Source: Acanthosepion lycidas
Lineage: Eukaryota > Mollusca > Cephalopoda > Sepiida > Sepiidae
Direction: 5' to 3'
Assembly: GCA_963932145.1 (NCBI GenBank)
Contig: OZ010577.1
Span: 19,220,686-19,284,685, forward strand
Length of the DNA: 64,000 nucleotides
This document shows positions 33,741 to 45,049 of this stretch, piece by piece. Made by a program: the position numbers and the translations under genes. Numbering within the stretch: position 1 is the stretch's first letter; each line of letters begins with the position of its first letter. Under the pieces are notes generated by a model that saw only the letters and a list, made by a program, of their open reading frames with translations, did not search any database and had not been told where the DNA came from.

Positions 33741-33965
33741 TAGGATAATGGTAATAGCTGTTTCCCTATAAGGAAACATTTCACATTCATTGACTGAGCC
33801 GTCTGTATTGTTTTCAGTTGAAATTTATAAAAATCTTTCTTTTTAAAACATTTTTCAGAAAAATAGGTTCCTCATGGTCAGTATGATCTTTCCAGTATTG
33901 ATGGGGGGGTCCTTCTTCACCTTTTATTTGAAGTAGTGGGAAATTTCAACATTTAGTGTGGAATT
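33740..33965 (+). repeat. Dispersed repeat family A, copy 1
   Basis: GGATAATGGTAATAGCTG, CCCTATAAGGAAACATTTC, ACATTCATTGACTGAGCC, TTTTTCAGAAAAATAGGTT and CCAGTATTGATGGGGG are found in the same order at 43275-43700. Confidence 0.75.
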
Positions 33966-35260
33966 GAGTAGCCATGGTCAAATGCAAAATAAGTAACAGA
34001 ATTGTCAAAGTTTGCAATAACAAGAAAAAAGAACGGCAAAAATAATAGAAAGCAAGCGAACAATATATGCAAGGTAAATTAACTATAATAAGGCAAGGCA
34101 ACAGTAATATGGTAAAAAGTTCTCAAACTAAGAATTGGGGTTGACATACAAAAGCAAGTTCTGATAAGTGAACATAACATTTTGACTTCAAGACAGACTG
34201 GGACTGAGATGAATTTGTTTCTGCCTCTAAATTGGGGAGGGGCAAGTGTTATGCAGTGATTCCTACATTATTTTCTATTTGATATCGTATAAGAATACTC
34301 TCAGATTGACATTTAATATTACAGTATTGGCATAATAACAGTAACAAAAAAAATGACTATTTGTGGATTGGTTGTTCTACTTAAGATCTGTGTAATATCT
34401 CTGCACTTTGAAAAATGTTATCTACATGTGTATTGATGTTGCATTTGTAATAAAAAATACTTTCATGAAACGATGAGTAAAACCTTACTGTATCATTTGG
34501 AACAAACGCTTCATGCAGGTAAACCCACTGAGCAAATATAAGCTCCAAATGTTTAAATAGATGATATAATATATACTGAAAAGAAAAATATGAAAACTGT
34601 GTTTGAAAGGCCCACTTTCAAGAAACTCTTAAAAACAAACTAAGACACTACTTAGAGAAACCAGGGGTAAACTGCATTTTTTCATTATGAAAACTATTAT
34701 TAAAAATAGCATTGATTCATAATGAGTTGGTCTACGTTTTTTTGTTTTTGTTTTTTTTTTTCTGAATAGCCACAAAAACATTGAAAAATTGAAAATTGTT
34801 AAATTAACTGCATATTAATAATAATAGTAATAATAATTACAAAATCATTTTTGAACAAATATTAGATAAAACTGGTAGTCTATGGGTAAATAAACATTAG
34901 ACTTCCAGATATCTCCACTTCTAAGATGCAGGTAATATATGTAAATTGTTTTTGTTTTTTTTGTTTTTTCTGGATGAAGAAATTGCTGGGAAAGCCTTAC
35001 ACACAATCAAATATCATAATTTGTTTCACAGTCATGTTTTTATTTCTATACAAGTTTAGGATATATTTCAGTAGAATTTCCAAATTCCTCATTGGTGTGT
35101 TTACTTTTACTTATTTATTTATTTATTTTGGTAAAGAGAACCAATATTTTTCATGTTTTGATGAGGTGAATAAATATTGAAATAGTGATTAAATCAGTCG
35201 CTCTCCACTCTACAGATATTGATTAGGGATCTGCATGTTAATTATTTATCTTTAATACTT
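33966..35260. other. Non-coding DNA without recognised features
   Basis: AT-rich intron or downstream DNA with T and A runs; no coding signature. Confidence 0.5.
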
Positions 35261-35264
35261 TATA

Positions 35265-35288
35265 GTGTGTGTGTGTGTGTGTGTGTGA
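35265..35288. repeat. (GT)n microsatellite
   Basis: GT array directly before a LINE 3' tail. Confidence 0.85.
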
Positions 35289-35345
35289 CATGTTCCTTCA
35301 GGTTGTAAGGGAATCATGGCTCTCTACAAATCCTTGTTTATTATC
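35289..35345 (-). mobile_element. LINE 3' tail fragment
   Basis: CATGTTCCTTCAGGTTGTAA followed by GGGAATCATGGCTCTCTAC matches the family end at 21950-22000. Only the terminal ~55 bases remain. Confidence 0.68.
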
Positions 35346-35554
35346 TATGAGTTTTTATGAATTCTTAGGAAAAACACTAGTTTCCCACTGACTTCTCTAC
35401 TGTTTTGACTTTAGAGCCGTTGTCCTCCTAGAATGGCTTCCAGCCAAGGCTGCAGAACAGAATCTATCCTGAATATTATATACAGCATGTTTGATTACAT
35501 GTGTTCCCATTTAGATAACAAGAAATAGTATACAGCAAAATAGATGAAAATAAT

Positions 35555-35715
35555 TGGTTATTGATTAATTAGTAAGATTTGTATCACAAATTCATTATCT
35601 CCAAAAAAAAAAAATTCTTAGAATTTATTTTCTGGCTTTAAATAACCTGCAATGGATTGATAAGCAGTAGAAAACCAATCAGTCAATAATGAAATACTAA
35701 TTAGCTTCATAGGTT
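35555..35715 (+). mobile_element. SINE 3' half, copy S4a
   Basis: TTTTCTGGCTTTAAATAACC, GCAATGGATTGATAAGCAGT, AGAAAACCAATCAGTCAAT. Matched by 35930-36040. These are two 3' halves of the same SINE family, about 340 bases apart. Confidence 0.7.
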
Positions 35716-35864
35716 TGTCTTTTTAGATTTATTTACATTCTCTGGAATATAAATGGATAGAAACTACTGTTGTCATAAAGTGAGGGATCAGTTTATATAA
35801 TGATTATTATATAGAATCAATCCCCCACTTTATGTCCACCTAATTTCTTATCAAATTCTGCTTA

Positions 35865-36050
35865 GGTATGAATTCACTTCTCTCCCCAGCTATGGGTTAA
35901 TTAGTATGCCTTGTATCATTAAATCATTATCTCAAAACAAATCTTGAAATTTAAAAATATTTCCTTGCTTTCAATAACCTGAAATGGATTGATAAGCCGT
36001 AGAAAACCAATCAATGAATGAACAAAATACTGATTAGCTACACAGGCATG
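35865..36050 (+). mobile_element. SINE 3' half, copy S4b
   Basis: TAGGTATGAATTCACTTCTC, CCCAGCTATGGGTTAATTAG, TGAAATGGATTGATAAGCCG. Body matches S1, head missing. A poly-T tract follows at 36060-36083. Confidence 0.75.
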
Positions 36051-36053
36051 ACT

Positions 36054-36084
<31 letters not shown>

Positions 36085-36494
36085 TAGATAATAATGTATT
36101 AGTTATACAAGTTTTACTAATTAGCCAATAACATATATATTCCTCAGATTAAGTGTTAGCACTCTTTCTGAGAAAAAAAAAAAACATGAGAATTAATATT
36201 TGAACTATGATTATAAACTCAGTCAGGGTTTGAAACTGTTCAGGGTAGAAATCCCAAAATCTTTAATGGGGGCCATGGTTCTACACTTCAATGGAATGGA
36301 ATCATCAGGAAAATTTTAAATTTGCTTTTCATAGTATGTTGTTATCCAAAGGAAAATCCACTTTTACCCAAATTTAGGAAACTCTGGATTAAAGAAATTC
36401 TGTTGATTGGTCAGTTAGAAATCTTTTCTATTACTTATTAATGTTTAAAATCTTATGATTTATTCATATTATGAATATCATTTGATGAGTAAAT

Positions 36495-36720
36495 TATTTG
36501 GAGGCACTGTGGAGTAATGGGTAACGGTTCAGATTGAGGAATCAGAGCCGAGTTTGAATTCCAGTCAAATCCATTGCATTCACATACGTGCTAATATCCT
36601 TGGGAAAGTATCCTCTTCTTCTTCTCTCCCCCCCCCCCCGCAGCTATGGGTAAATAGCAAGGAAGACCAGGTTCTATAGCCTTGGATGGCAACTGGTCTA
36701 TCGCAGAAAGAAATGGTAAC
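36495..36720 (+). mobile_element. tRNA-derived SINE, copy S5
   Basis: Head GGCACTGTGGAGTAATGGGT with B-box-like GAGTTTGAATTCCAGTC, then ACATACGTGCTAATATCCTT, a C run and GCAGCTATGGGTAAATAGC, GCCTTGGATGGCAACTGGTC. The best preserved head of the family in the window. Confidence 0.8.
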
Positions 36721-37420
36721 CTACTGCAGGAAAAAATCTGCCTTATCAGTCGTGTATCAGAAGATACATGATCACCTAAGTGTGTTATCACATATGGCAC
36801 ATAACTGACTGACATCATTTGGGAAGAACGCATTTACCGTTTGTTGGAAGAAAAAAAAAAAAAAAACTAACCAAACAAGAATAAAACTATTCCCATCTTC
36901 ATTTCGGTCAAACAAACTTCCACAAAGGATCTTTAACTCAATGTCATCAGTAGCATTAAATCTTAGGTGGCAAATGTTTGCTTCATTCTTTTAGTTAATT
37001 TTTAAATTCAGGATTATAAACGTAAATTTTTTTATTCTAAAATCTAGGATCTTTTTAAGCTGTTCACACTGCTTCACTCTTGAAAGAGACAAAGAATTGA
37101 TTATGAAGATTGTAAAGAGTTTCTTTTATGTTTGCAACACATTGATCAATATCATTTCCATGTAAGAGATAATCACAAGTAATGTTAACAGAAACAAAAT
37201 AAAGAAAACAAGCTAATATACATGCATCTCAGCCATTGTGTTAGGGCTTCTCAATAGGTACTAATTAATTTTATAGCTATTTGTGCTTATAACTCGCACA
37301 ACAAATTGTATTGACTAAAATCTGGGACTAAAAGATGACTTAGAAGCTTACTGCCTTGTAGAGAAGTATTTAACAAGTTAATATCACTAACTGTTACTAT
37401 TGTAGAAAATTCAATTCTTA
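36721..37420. other. Non-coding DNA without recognised features
   Basis: AT-rich with an A run at 36850-36866; no gene recognised. Confidence 0.5.
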
Positions 37421-37424
37421 GTGG

Positions 37425-37830
37425 GTTTTTCACATTTCTGGCCATTTTTTCACATTTCCTTAGTTATTTTTACTCCCTGGCCATTGGTCAATGGATCAAA
37501 GTGTAGTATCTGTTCTTACCTTTGATAGTAATATTAAGGATTTCTTTATAAGTAAGCATTCATCATTCATTGACTGAACTGCCAGTGCTAATTGAATTAC
37601 ACTTCTCTCCTTGCCATCGGCCTGGATCAAAAGGAAGTATATTTTCTCCTAGTCCCTAATGGTAATATTATGAGGAACATTTGACATTCATTGACTGAGC
37701 AGTTACTGCTACTTTTGGTTGAAATTTACAATATTTTTCTTTTAAAAAAGGCTTCTCAAATCCATTGCTCTTGTGCTTTCCAGTATTGATAAACTTTGTT
37801 CCTAACCATTTTGTAGTGTGGAATGGCAAC
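37425..37830 (+). repeat. Dispersed repeat family A, two adjacent partial copies
   Basis: TTCATTGACTGAACTGCC (about 37565) and TTCATTGACTGAGCAG (about 37686) each follow a TAATATTA-type stretch, so two partial copies lie in tandem. CCAGTATTGATAAAC and TTTTGTAGTGTGGAATG follow. Confidence 0.68.
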
Positions 37831-37959
37831 ATTCTGATGCAAAGATATCTATTATCTGACACAGAGATCATCTCATTTGATGCAAAGATGTCTATTATCT
37901 GATGCTGAGCTTTCTATGTAGCAATTATTGCCCCATTAATCCCATAGACAATTCCTACT

Positions 37960-38160
37960 GTAATGAGTTTGATCCTCACTATGTGCCCTACAGAATGTAA
38001 TCAAGGTCAGTTGGGTACTACAGTTGTTACCTTGTTTGCCTCAAGTCAAGAAAAGTGCTTGTTGTTAGAGTACATTAATCCTGTTAGTCTTGACCAATGA
38101 ATTCATTCCTCACTGGGTGCCAAACTTGTTTAATCTTAATGTCTGTGACCTGATTTGTGG
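37960..38160 (+). repeat. Dispersed repeat family D, copies
   Basis: TGAGTTTGATCCTCACTATG and later TTCCTCACTGGGTGCCAAAC, matching 17790 and 51170. Confidence 0.55.
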
Positions 38161-38648
38161 CTCAGGTAGTTGTATTTACCCAATGAATCCTTGTGATTCC
38201 TGCTTTAAGGAAGGACTGAAATAGATGCAACCTATTGGTTTTATTTTGGGCCTGCATTTGAAATTCTGATTTTTAAGAGAGAAAGGATCCCACCCCACCC
38301 ACCTCCTTGCATGGAAAATTGGCCTAATAGTTTTCTGACTCTTAATTTCTCATACTTTCTTAACTCTGATATGCTTGGAATTTTCTTTTTCATAAAACAG
38401 GAGGACTATTTATCATAGTGGTACAACATAGGTTTGTACCAGTTCTAATGTTTTGTTTTGTTTTGTTTTTTTCCAAAGGAATTTTTGTATCAGTTTCAAC
38501 ACTTAAAATTCTTAAGTTTCCTAATTTTGTGCTTCAGTTAACTTAAGTAAAATGGCAAAAAAAATTGGTTTTCAGGTTTCCTTTTTTCTGAAAAAATAAT
38601 TCTTCATTGTCATGGCATAAAAGAAATCTTCTGTTCTGAGATACCAGA

Positions 38649-38649
<1 letters not shown>

Positions 38650-38680
<31 letters not shown>
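38650..38680. repeat. Poly-A tract
   Basis: About 30 A. Confidence 0.9.
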
Positions 38681-38683
<3 letters not shown>

Positions 38684-38699
38684 CTTTAGGCAAAGTCCT

Positions 38700-39570
38700 T
38701 AGAATCTGCCATGACCAAAGAAAATAGTACATTCTTTATTCTGTTTTGTTCAATTGTTTTTTTTTTCTTTTTTTGCATACTCTAAATTCTACATGAAATT
38801 TGGAACCTAAAACAAGCAAGTACCTTATCCCCCTATTTTCACCTTTCCCACTTTTCACAGAGATGACAAGTTCCTAAAAAGCAATTTTCCATGGGACTTG
38901 ATGGCTTTTGCATTATGTTCTTTTGATGTTTGCTGTATTGAAACTGTCAATCAATTTATATTTAAGGCTAGCTGTTGTAAAAGAAATCCAGTCTCATTTC
39001 AATAGCTAACAACTTGTAGGCCCCAGCTTTTTGTTATAGGCAGTGCTATAGAAAAATCTCTCCAGATAATGTCAACTTGTTTTACTTTGAGATTTAGCTG
39101 GTGTTATTTTACAAATAGTTAATTACTATGATTGTAAAATTCAGTGCTTTGATTAATATAGCTGCATGCTAACTATTTTGTTAAGCCTGTCTTTAAAGAA
39201 AATTATATTCCAAACATTAGTCTGAAGTCTTTCTTTGAAACCTTGTCAAATCATTAGGATTGTTTAGGGCAAATCTTCTATGTAAGGCTCCTTTTTTTAA
39301 TATAGAATACTTTTCACTGGAAAAAAAAATCTTTCAAGACTGATATTTCAGTCCCAAGAATTTTAGAAAGGATTCTCGACCTGTAATGCCAGTGAGTATA
39401 GCAAGAATTGAACATGAGGTCCTATGTGTAAGTAGAAAGAAGTACTTTTTCTACAATGCTGGATAATCACATTGTTTTAGTAAGGAGCAATTGGACCTAT
39501 GCTAAGTTAAAACTTAATTAAAAAAGGAAAAAAAAAAACTCCTCCCTCCCCATTTTTCAGTAAGTATTCC
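38700..39570. other. Non-coding DNA without recognised features
   Basis: No coding or repeat signature recognised. Confidence 0.5.
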
Positions 39571-39575
39571 AGTTG

Positions 39576-39905
39576 AAATGTCGGCGACTAAACCGACGAT
39601 CCCACTCCAAGTTACGAGTGAGGTGGCTCGTTAGCAAGCCAGTAGAATGAAAAACAAGACCTAACAAAGGGTGGAGGAACTCTCAGAGTCAACAGCCAGC
39701 TAACTAGAGGTAGTGTCTCCATAAACCACCATAGAGAACGCAACGGGAAACCACTCTACTACCAATCCCAAGACAAATCATGGCTAACAACTCAAATTAT
39801 ACAAAACCTAATGGCATGAAGGGGGTTAAGTCTATGGGAATTAGCTCCTCACCCAGTAAGGGCCAACATGCACAACAGGTGTCACTTGACAATCATCCAG
39901 CAACT
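39576..39905 (+). repeat. GC-richer segment, probable interspersed repeat fragment
   Basis: Less AT-rich than its surroundings and abutting a LINE tail. Features: GTCGGCGACTAAACCGACGA (a small inverted repeat), GGTGGAGGAACTCTCAGAGT, GCAACGGGAAACCACTCTAC. The phrase 'gggaaaccactctactac' is of a type seen in long interspersed elements, but only one copy is in the window, so the class is a guess. Confidence 0.4.
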
Positions 39906-39924
39906 GCTAGCATAAATGGTGTAA

Positions 39925-40170
39925 ATTAATTCTCAGGCACATAATGAGGAAGGTGGGCCTGGAGAATCTGATACTCACAGGTCAAATATAAGGAAAGAGA
40001 GACAAGGAATGCAGTGTGTGATATACCTGGCGAGCTAGAGCAGGTGGATGACGGAACATAATGTGGGAGAAGAAGCAGAGAAGGAATTTGCTGAGAGCTG
40101 CAAGGGATAGAGGGAAATGGAGAGAGCCATGATCACCTACATCCTGAAAGGATATAGTACATAAAAAGAA
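39925..40170 (+). mobile_element. LINE C-terminal fragment
   Basis: Plus frames read IMRKVGLENLILTGQI, GKRDKECSV and LLRAARDRGKWRAMITYILK then GYST, the tail of the KYLGNVLTEDG family, in broken frames. 3' end near 40165. Confidence 0.88.
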
Positions 40171-40825
40171 GAATACCAGCGAACAACAAATCCATGCTTA
40201 AAACTACTTGATAATAAATTATTCAAAAATTGTAATTACTAATGAGTACTATAATCAACCAAAGCTGTTTCCCCTTTGAGTATCTATTCCATAAATTGGT
40301 ATTTGATAATTCTCTGATAGGACATCATATAAAAAGCAAGTGTCTGTCAGATATAGTAAAACACAATTTTATGTATCTACCCAGAGTAAATGCAACTTGT
40401 GAAATGATTTTTTGCTAGCATTCATAAGATTTCAATTTGAACTTCAAATTACTATGATGCAACCTATACTTTTTTTTTTTTAATTACATTTTATGTACCT
40501 TAGCAATCACCAAGTCATAAGGTGTCATGAATATTTATTTAATGTAACTCTTACAATAACATTTGATTTTATTAAAACAAATTATAAATAAAGTAAATAC
40601 CCACCCCCACCCATCAAAAAAACTTTATTTTTAAAATGGTTGATCATGCGTATATTAATGTCATATCTCCTACATTCTTAGCAAGGTGTTCTCATTATTC
40701 CAAAAAGGAAAAAAATATAAAATAAATCTTGACTCATTTTCAAAGATCAAAGGAGTAAAGAAGTAATAAAGATAAAAAAGGCAGACTGTTTATTTTTTTT
40801 TGTCTTCATCCCTTCCTTTTTATCT
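40171..40825. other. AT-rich non-coding DNA
   Basis: No gene recognised. A poly-T tract lies at about 40827-40849. Confidence 0.5.
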
Positions 40826-40904
40826 GTTTTTTTTTTTTTTTTTTTTTTTCATTTATCAAACTTTTTTTAATTTTATCATTTTTGTTCTTTATACCTTCTC
40901 TCCT

Positions 40905-41472
40905 CTCTCTCTCATACCCCTTTCTCTCCTCTCTCTCGTACCCCCCTTTCTCTCCTCTCTCTCGTACCCCCCTTTCTCTCCTCTCTCTCGTACCCCCCTT
41001 TCTCTCCTCTCTCTCGTACCCCCCTTTCTCTCCTCTCTCTCGTACCCCCCTTTCTCTCCTCTCTCTCTCGTACCCCCCTTTCTCTCCTCTCTCTCTCGTA
41101 CCCCCCTTTCTCTCCTCTCTCTCTCGTACCCCCCTTTCTCTCCTCTCTCTCTCGTACCCCCCTTTCTCTCCTCTCTCTCTCGTACCCCCCTTTCTCTCCT
41201 CTCTCTCTCGTACCCCCCTTTCTCTCCTCTCTCTCTCGTACCCCCCTTTCTCTCCTCTCTCTCTCGTACCCCCCTTTCTCTCCTCTCTCTCTCGTACCCA
41301 CCTTTCTCTCCCCTCTCTCTCGTACCCACCTTTCTCTCCCCTCTCTCCCGTACCCACCTTTCTCTCCCCTCTCTCCCGTACCCACCTTTCTCTCCCCTCT
41401 CTCCCGTACCCACCTTTCTCTCCCCTCTCTCCCGTACCCACCTTTCTCTCCCCTTTCTCTCCTCTCTCTCTC
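40905..41472. repeat. Pyrimidine minisatellite, 26/28-base units, ~20 copies
   Basis: Unit CGTACCCCCCTTTCTCTCCT plus CTCTCT. CGTA occurs at 40937, 40963, 40989, 41015 and 41041 (spacing 26), then every 28 bases to 41433. From 41293 the unit reads CGTACCCACC, and from 41349 it is preceded by CCC. Before 40937 there is one CATACCCC unit. Open frames on both strands (Pro/Ser/Leu on plus, Gly/Glu/Arg on minus) are repeat artefacts. Confidence 0.95.
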
Positions 41473-41474
41473 CA

Positions 41475-42040
41475 TGTTTTTCTCGCTTGTTTCAATATAT
41501 CATTTATAACTGGCTATGTTTATAAAAATTCTTAAATATCTGAAATAGAGCGTTCATAGATACAGAAATATGTTGTTGACATAGGAATCAGCAGAGTGTA
41601 ATGATTGTTAGTTTCAAGCTTTAATTTATTATTCAGTGTTTATTCCTATGCCCACTTTCTCTCCATATTTATCTATATATTTTTAACACATGCACACACA
41701 CACACACAGTTGAAATATAATTTCAGTTAAATACAATTTGCTTTTGATTATTTTTTTTTTTTTCCATACAGAGTTCAATATCCTGAAGTGAGAGCCATAT
41801 TTTGTGTTACTGAAAGTTTGATAGTAAAATTGGACATCAGACATTTAAAAAAAAAAAATGAAGTCATTTTAAGCATTTGATGATTGGTTCTCTTGAAATA
41901 GTCAAAATCTATTGGATGCTCCATTTTACCATGAAACTCTTCATAACATATGCTTGTCATGTTTTAATACAATCTTTTAAACTAGACATGCCCTTATATA
42001 TAAGATCTTATATATTATAATACCTTATATATAATAAGGA
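41475..42040. other. Non-coding DNA with a small (CA)n
   Basis: CA array at about 41690-41709; no gene recognised. Confidence 0.5.
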
Positions 42041-42115
42041 ATGGACTTCACCTGATCGTCTGCCATGATAATGGTAATATTAGCCATTTCCTTTATAAGG
42101 AAATATTGTTTAAAA
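42040..42115 (+). repeat. Dispersed repeat family A, copy with an empty MITE site
   Basis: ACTTCACCTGATCGTCTGCC, TAATATTAGCCATTTCCTTT, then ATAAGGAAATA with no insertion. It is the paralogous empty site for the MITE at 43353-43508. Confidence 0.8.
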
Positions 42116-42383
42116 TCAGAACCCTCTGAAAAATGTAAATTTTACCTAGAAACTTCAAACTCTGAGAAATCAATAAAAAAAAAATGATATTTAAAAGTTA
42201 AGTAATTTTTTAATATCTGTTGTAGCCTAGAAAAGGTTACTGAATGAGGAATTACCAAAACTGAAGTTGGGAATGAATGAAATAGACTACTTAGGCAGCA
42301 TATTACCCCCACTTCCAATAGTGTCCAATATATTTATGAGGATTGGGACATACCCATCAGTGTTCATAAGTGCATTATATAAC

Positions 42384-42385
<2 letters not shown>

Positions 42386-42431
<46 letters not shown>
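42386..42431. repeat. (TA)n microsatellite
   Basis: TA array on the left side of the foldback at 42432-42716. Confidence 0.93.
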
Positions 42432-42435
<4 letters not shown>

Positions 42436-42716
42436 CAGTAGGAAAACTGTATTATTAGCCGACACGTTTCATCCAAAGTGGACTTTTCAAGGCAGAAACT
42501 AAATGAATTTATTGAAAACAAAGTAAGTATTAACAACAAACAAAATGTCCTTAGCAAGTAGAAGAATTTAGAAAATGCTATTGCATTCATATTGTCAATT
42601 GAAAATTATGTGAAGTACTTCCACATGTAGAATTGTTTTTGCTATCTTGAAAATGTCCAAATTGGATGAAATGCAGTTTTCCTATTGTCTTTTACCTTTA
42701 TAAATATTGTCTTTTC
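42432..42716. mobile_element. TA-flanked foldback element with hairpin-GAAA module
   Basis: The left end AAAGACAGTAGGAAAACTGT matches, inverted, the right TGCAGTTTTCCTATTGTCTT. Each arm carries CTTGAAAA(A/T) + GTCC-loop-GGAT + GAAA: minus at 42492-42466 and plus at 42646-42671. On the left arm GAAACGTGTC follows. The pattern resembles CTGANGA-hairpin-GAAAC of hammerhead ribozymes with the first strand degraded. A second TA array (42744-42776) closes the right side. Confidence 0.6.
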
Positions 42717-42739
42717 CTACAGATTAACTCTGAGAAATT

Positions 42740-42743
<4 letters not shown>

Positions 42744-42776
<33 letters not shown>
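42744..42776. repeat. (TA)n microsatellite
   Basis: TA array on the right side of the foldback. Confidence 0.92.
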
Positions 42777-42778
<2 letters not shown>

Positions 42779-42964
42779 ATCAGTGTCGAACTTTTCATAG
42801 TGTGTGCAGATATTACTCTGAATCCAGGAATTTAAACTTTAATCATTTGTAAAGTACAAATATCTTTTGATTTTTAGCAGAAGAGTCAATTCCTGTATAA
42901 TTAATGCCATTATTATTATATTTTATGCATTTTTGTAAACTATTGTTCATTCAATACAAGTTCA

Positions 42965-43170
42965 AAAATCTACTCAAGGTAGAGGGTAACTAAATAAGAT
43001 TGTTATAATGGGATACAGTGGGGAGAGAAATAAGTGTATATTATGGAGATATGCAAGATAAATAGTGGTTGACCATAGATTTGCAGAAGTTAAGATTGTA
43101 ATGATCATGGAAGCATTCTCTCAAGAGTCCATTCCATAATGCAACAGAGTTCTGGGTAAGAAGCTATCTG
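42965..43170 (+). repeat. Weak dispersed repeat related to 25950-26100
   Basis: Shares ATAGATTTG and GTTAAGATTGTAATGAT with the earlier copy (ATAGATTTGAACAGGTTAAG). Unassigned. Confidence 0.4.
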
Positions 43171-43274
43171 AGTAGAACTTCCACCTCACCAGTAGAATAT
43201 AAATCCAATGAAGACGAGTCAACTTAGTCTATGTGGCATTCGGGTGAGGGTCCTAGCTGTGATAGTCTGTCCTG

Positions 43275-43700
43275 GCCTGGTGGATCTAAGGAATGTACTT
43301 CACCTGAACATCTGCCATGAAAAAATAATGCTAATATTAGCCATTTCTTTTACAGTGTAACCCGGATATAAGAGAGATTTTTCTCTGGTCCCAAATTAGA
43401 GCCATACTTACTTAAACAAAATAGACCAAAACCCTGATATAAGAGAAACCCGGATATAAGAGACTTCTTCTCCAGTCCCGACAACTCTCTTCTATCCGGG
43501 TTACACTGTATAAGGAAATTTTTGACATTCATTGACTGAACAGCTTCTACTATTGTCAGTTGAAATTTTAGAAAATCCTTCTCTTAAAATAATTTTTCAG
43601 GAAAATAGGTTTCTCAAGTCTAGTTGCTATTATCATTTTTTCCAGTATTGATGGGGGATTTCATTTCTGATCTCTTATTTCTAACCTTGCTACAATACAG
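43275..43700 (+). repeat. Dispersed repeat family A, copy split by a MITE
   Basis: TTCACCTGAACATCTGCC, TAATATTAGCCATTTCTTT, then the inserted MITE, then ATAAGGAAATTTTTGACATT, TTTTTCAGGAAAATAGG and CCAGTATTGATGGGGG. Matches 33740-33965 and 42040-42115. Confidence 0.8.
43353..43508. mobile_element. 156-base pogo/Tigger-like MITE, nested
   Basis: Left end CAGTGTAACCCGGATATAAG; right end on minus CAGTGTAACCCGGATAGAAG. TA on each side (43351-43352, 43509-43510) is the target duplication. Internal copies of CCCGGATATAAGAGA at about 43449 suggest a partly repetitive interior. CAGTG ends and TA targets are typical of pogo/Tigger elements. No transposase. Confidence 0.88.
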
Positions 43701-44740
43701 TAGCTAGAGGCTAGCAATGTTTCATCTGTGAAAAAGAGGCTTGTAAGGTGGAAAATAATTCATCACCTACAAAGCCATGCAAACACATCTGCACTCTGTT
43801 GTTGGCTGGAAAATAAAGAGTGGTCAAATAATATGGCAGCATTAATCCATTTTTGGTTTGAACTGGATCTTGCAAATGATGGTACTTTACTCCTGCCATA
43901 CTCTTTCTGAAGCAGGACAAGGAACCAACCATTCTTCCAGAATCTTTTATTTAGTTGGATCATCAATATGAGTTTTACTTAAGTTCTGAAGTTCACGTAA
44001 ATCACGACACATATTCCAGGCCAAGAGCCTCATCATGACTGGAGAAAATTCAAGATGTCTGCTCTTGGATAATGAAATGTTACAACCTTGATTTTTGGAT
44101 GCATTGAATGTTACAAGCCAGTTCCTTTGCCACTGAACTGTACAAGCAAGATAATTTATATAAGTAACTTCATTGTTTTTGGTAACGTTTCTAGTGGTGG
44201 ACACTGGGTAATATTGCAGTGTGTTGGAAACATTTAAAAAATTCTTGCTGTCTTTACAAAAGTTGACAGAAACTTGTCTAACTTTTTCAGTCAATTGATG
44301 CAATAATTTCCTCCCCCACTTTTTTGTTGTATTATTTTGAAAGCAAAGAGGCCAGATTTTATTCGTCTATTAATCCATTCCATACACATGGCGAAATACT
44401 TGCATTTCTTAATAGCCAAATCTGATAATGCCAATTGGCCAGCAAAGTGTTTGCTCATGAACCAGTACAAGCAACATGGTGAATTCCATGCTTTGAAATG
44501 AATAATTTTCTTTTATGTTTTTGTTTCATTTCAATGCCATTACAACCAGATATTCAGATTTCTGAATTCTCCAGGATGCTTAAAGTAATAAAAATGAAAT
44601 TTAGTTCTGATTTGATTCTAACTTTGATGGCACTTGCAGTAGAACAAGTGAACAAGGTAAGAACATGCTAATATGTTAATACAAGTGTGTATTACATATT
44701 CTTACATATACACTCCTATTAATACATTAGCAAGACAAAG

Positions 44741-44771
<31 letters not shown>

Positions 44772-44930
44772 AAATAAGTTCTCAACCATATAATCTCACT
44801 ACTTATAGTTGGCGTCATCTGACCGGAGCAAGAGATAAAAAAAAGATGGAGAGGACATAAAAAAAATCTTTATCAGGTGCCAAGGGATTGGGAATTCTCA
44901 CACTGTGACTGTTAATGCCTACTGTATTTG
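43701..44930. other. Non-coding DNA with a doubtful minus-strand frame
   Basis: A 118-residue minus frame at 44303-43947 (MHQLTEKVRQVSVNFCKDSK...) has mixed composition but no recognised family. Other frames nearby overlap and do not agree. (AAAT)n lies at about 44755-44776. Confidence 0.35.
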
Positions 44931-44944
44931 AAATTTAACCTAGT

Positions 44945-45011
44945 TAAAAAAAAAAAAAAAAAAAAAAAAAAACTATTCAATAACATTCTCTCTCTCTCTC
45001 ACTCAGTCACT

Positions 45012-45043
<32 letters not shown>

Positions 45044-45049
45044 TATATA
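44945..45049. repeat. Poly-A, (TC)n, (CATA)n, (CA)n compound tract
   Basis: A run to about 44971, then TCTCTCTC at 44989, CATACATACATA and CACACACA ending ATATATAT. Confidence 0.88.

Noticed and set aside
40800-41535. Pro/Ser/Leu plus-strand and Gly/Glu/Arg minus-strand frames of 170-240 residues
   Set aside because: Both strands and several frames are open across a pyrimidine minisatellite, as expected from the repeat alone.
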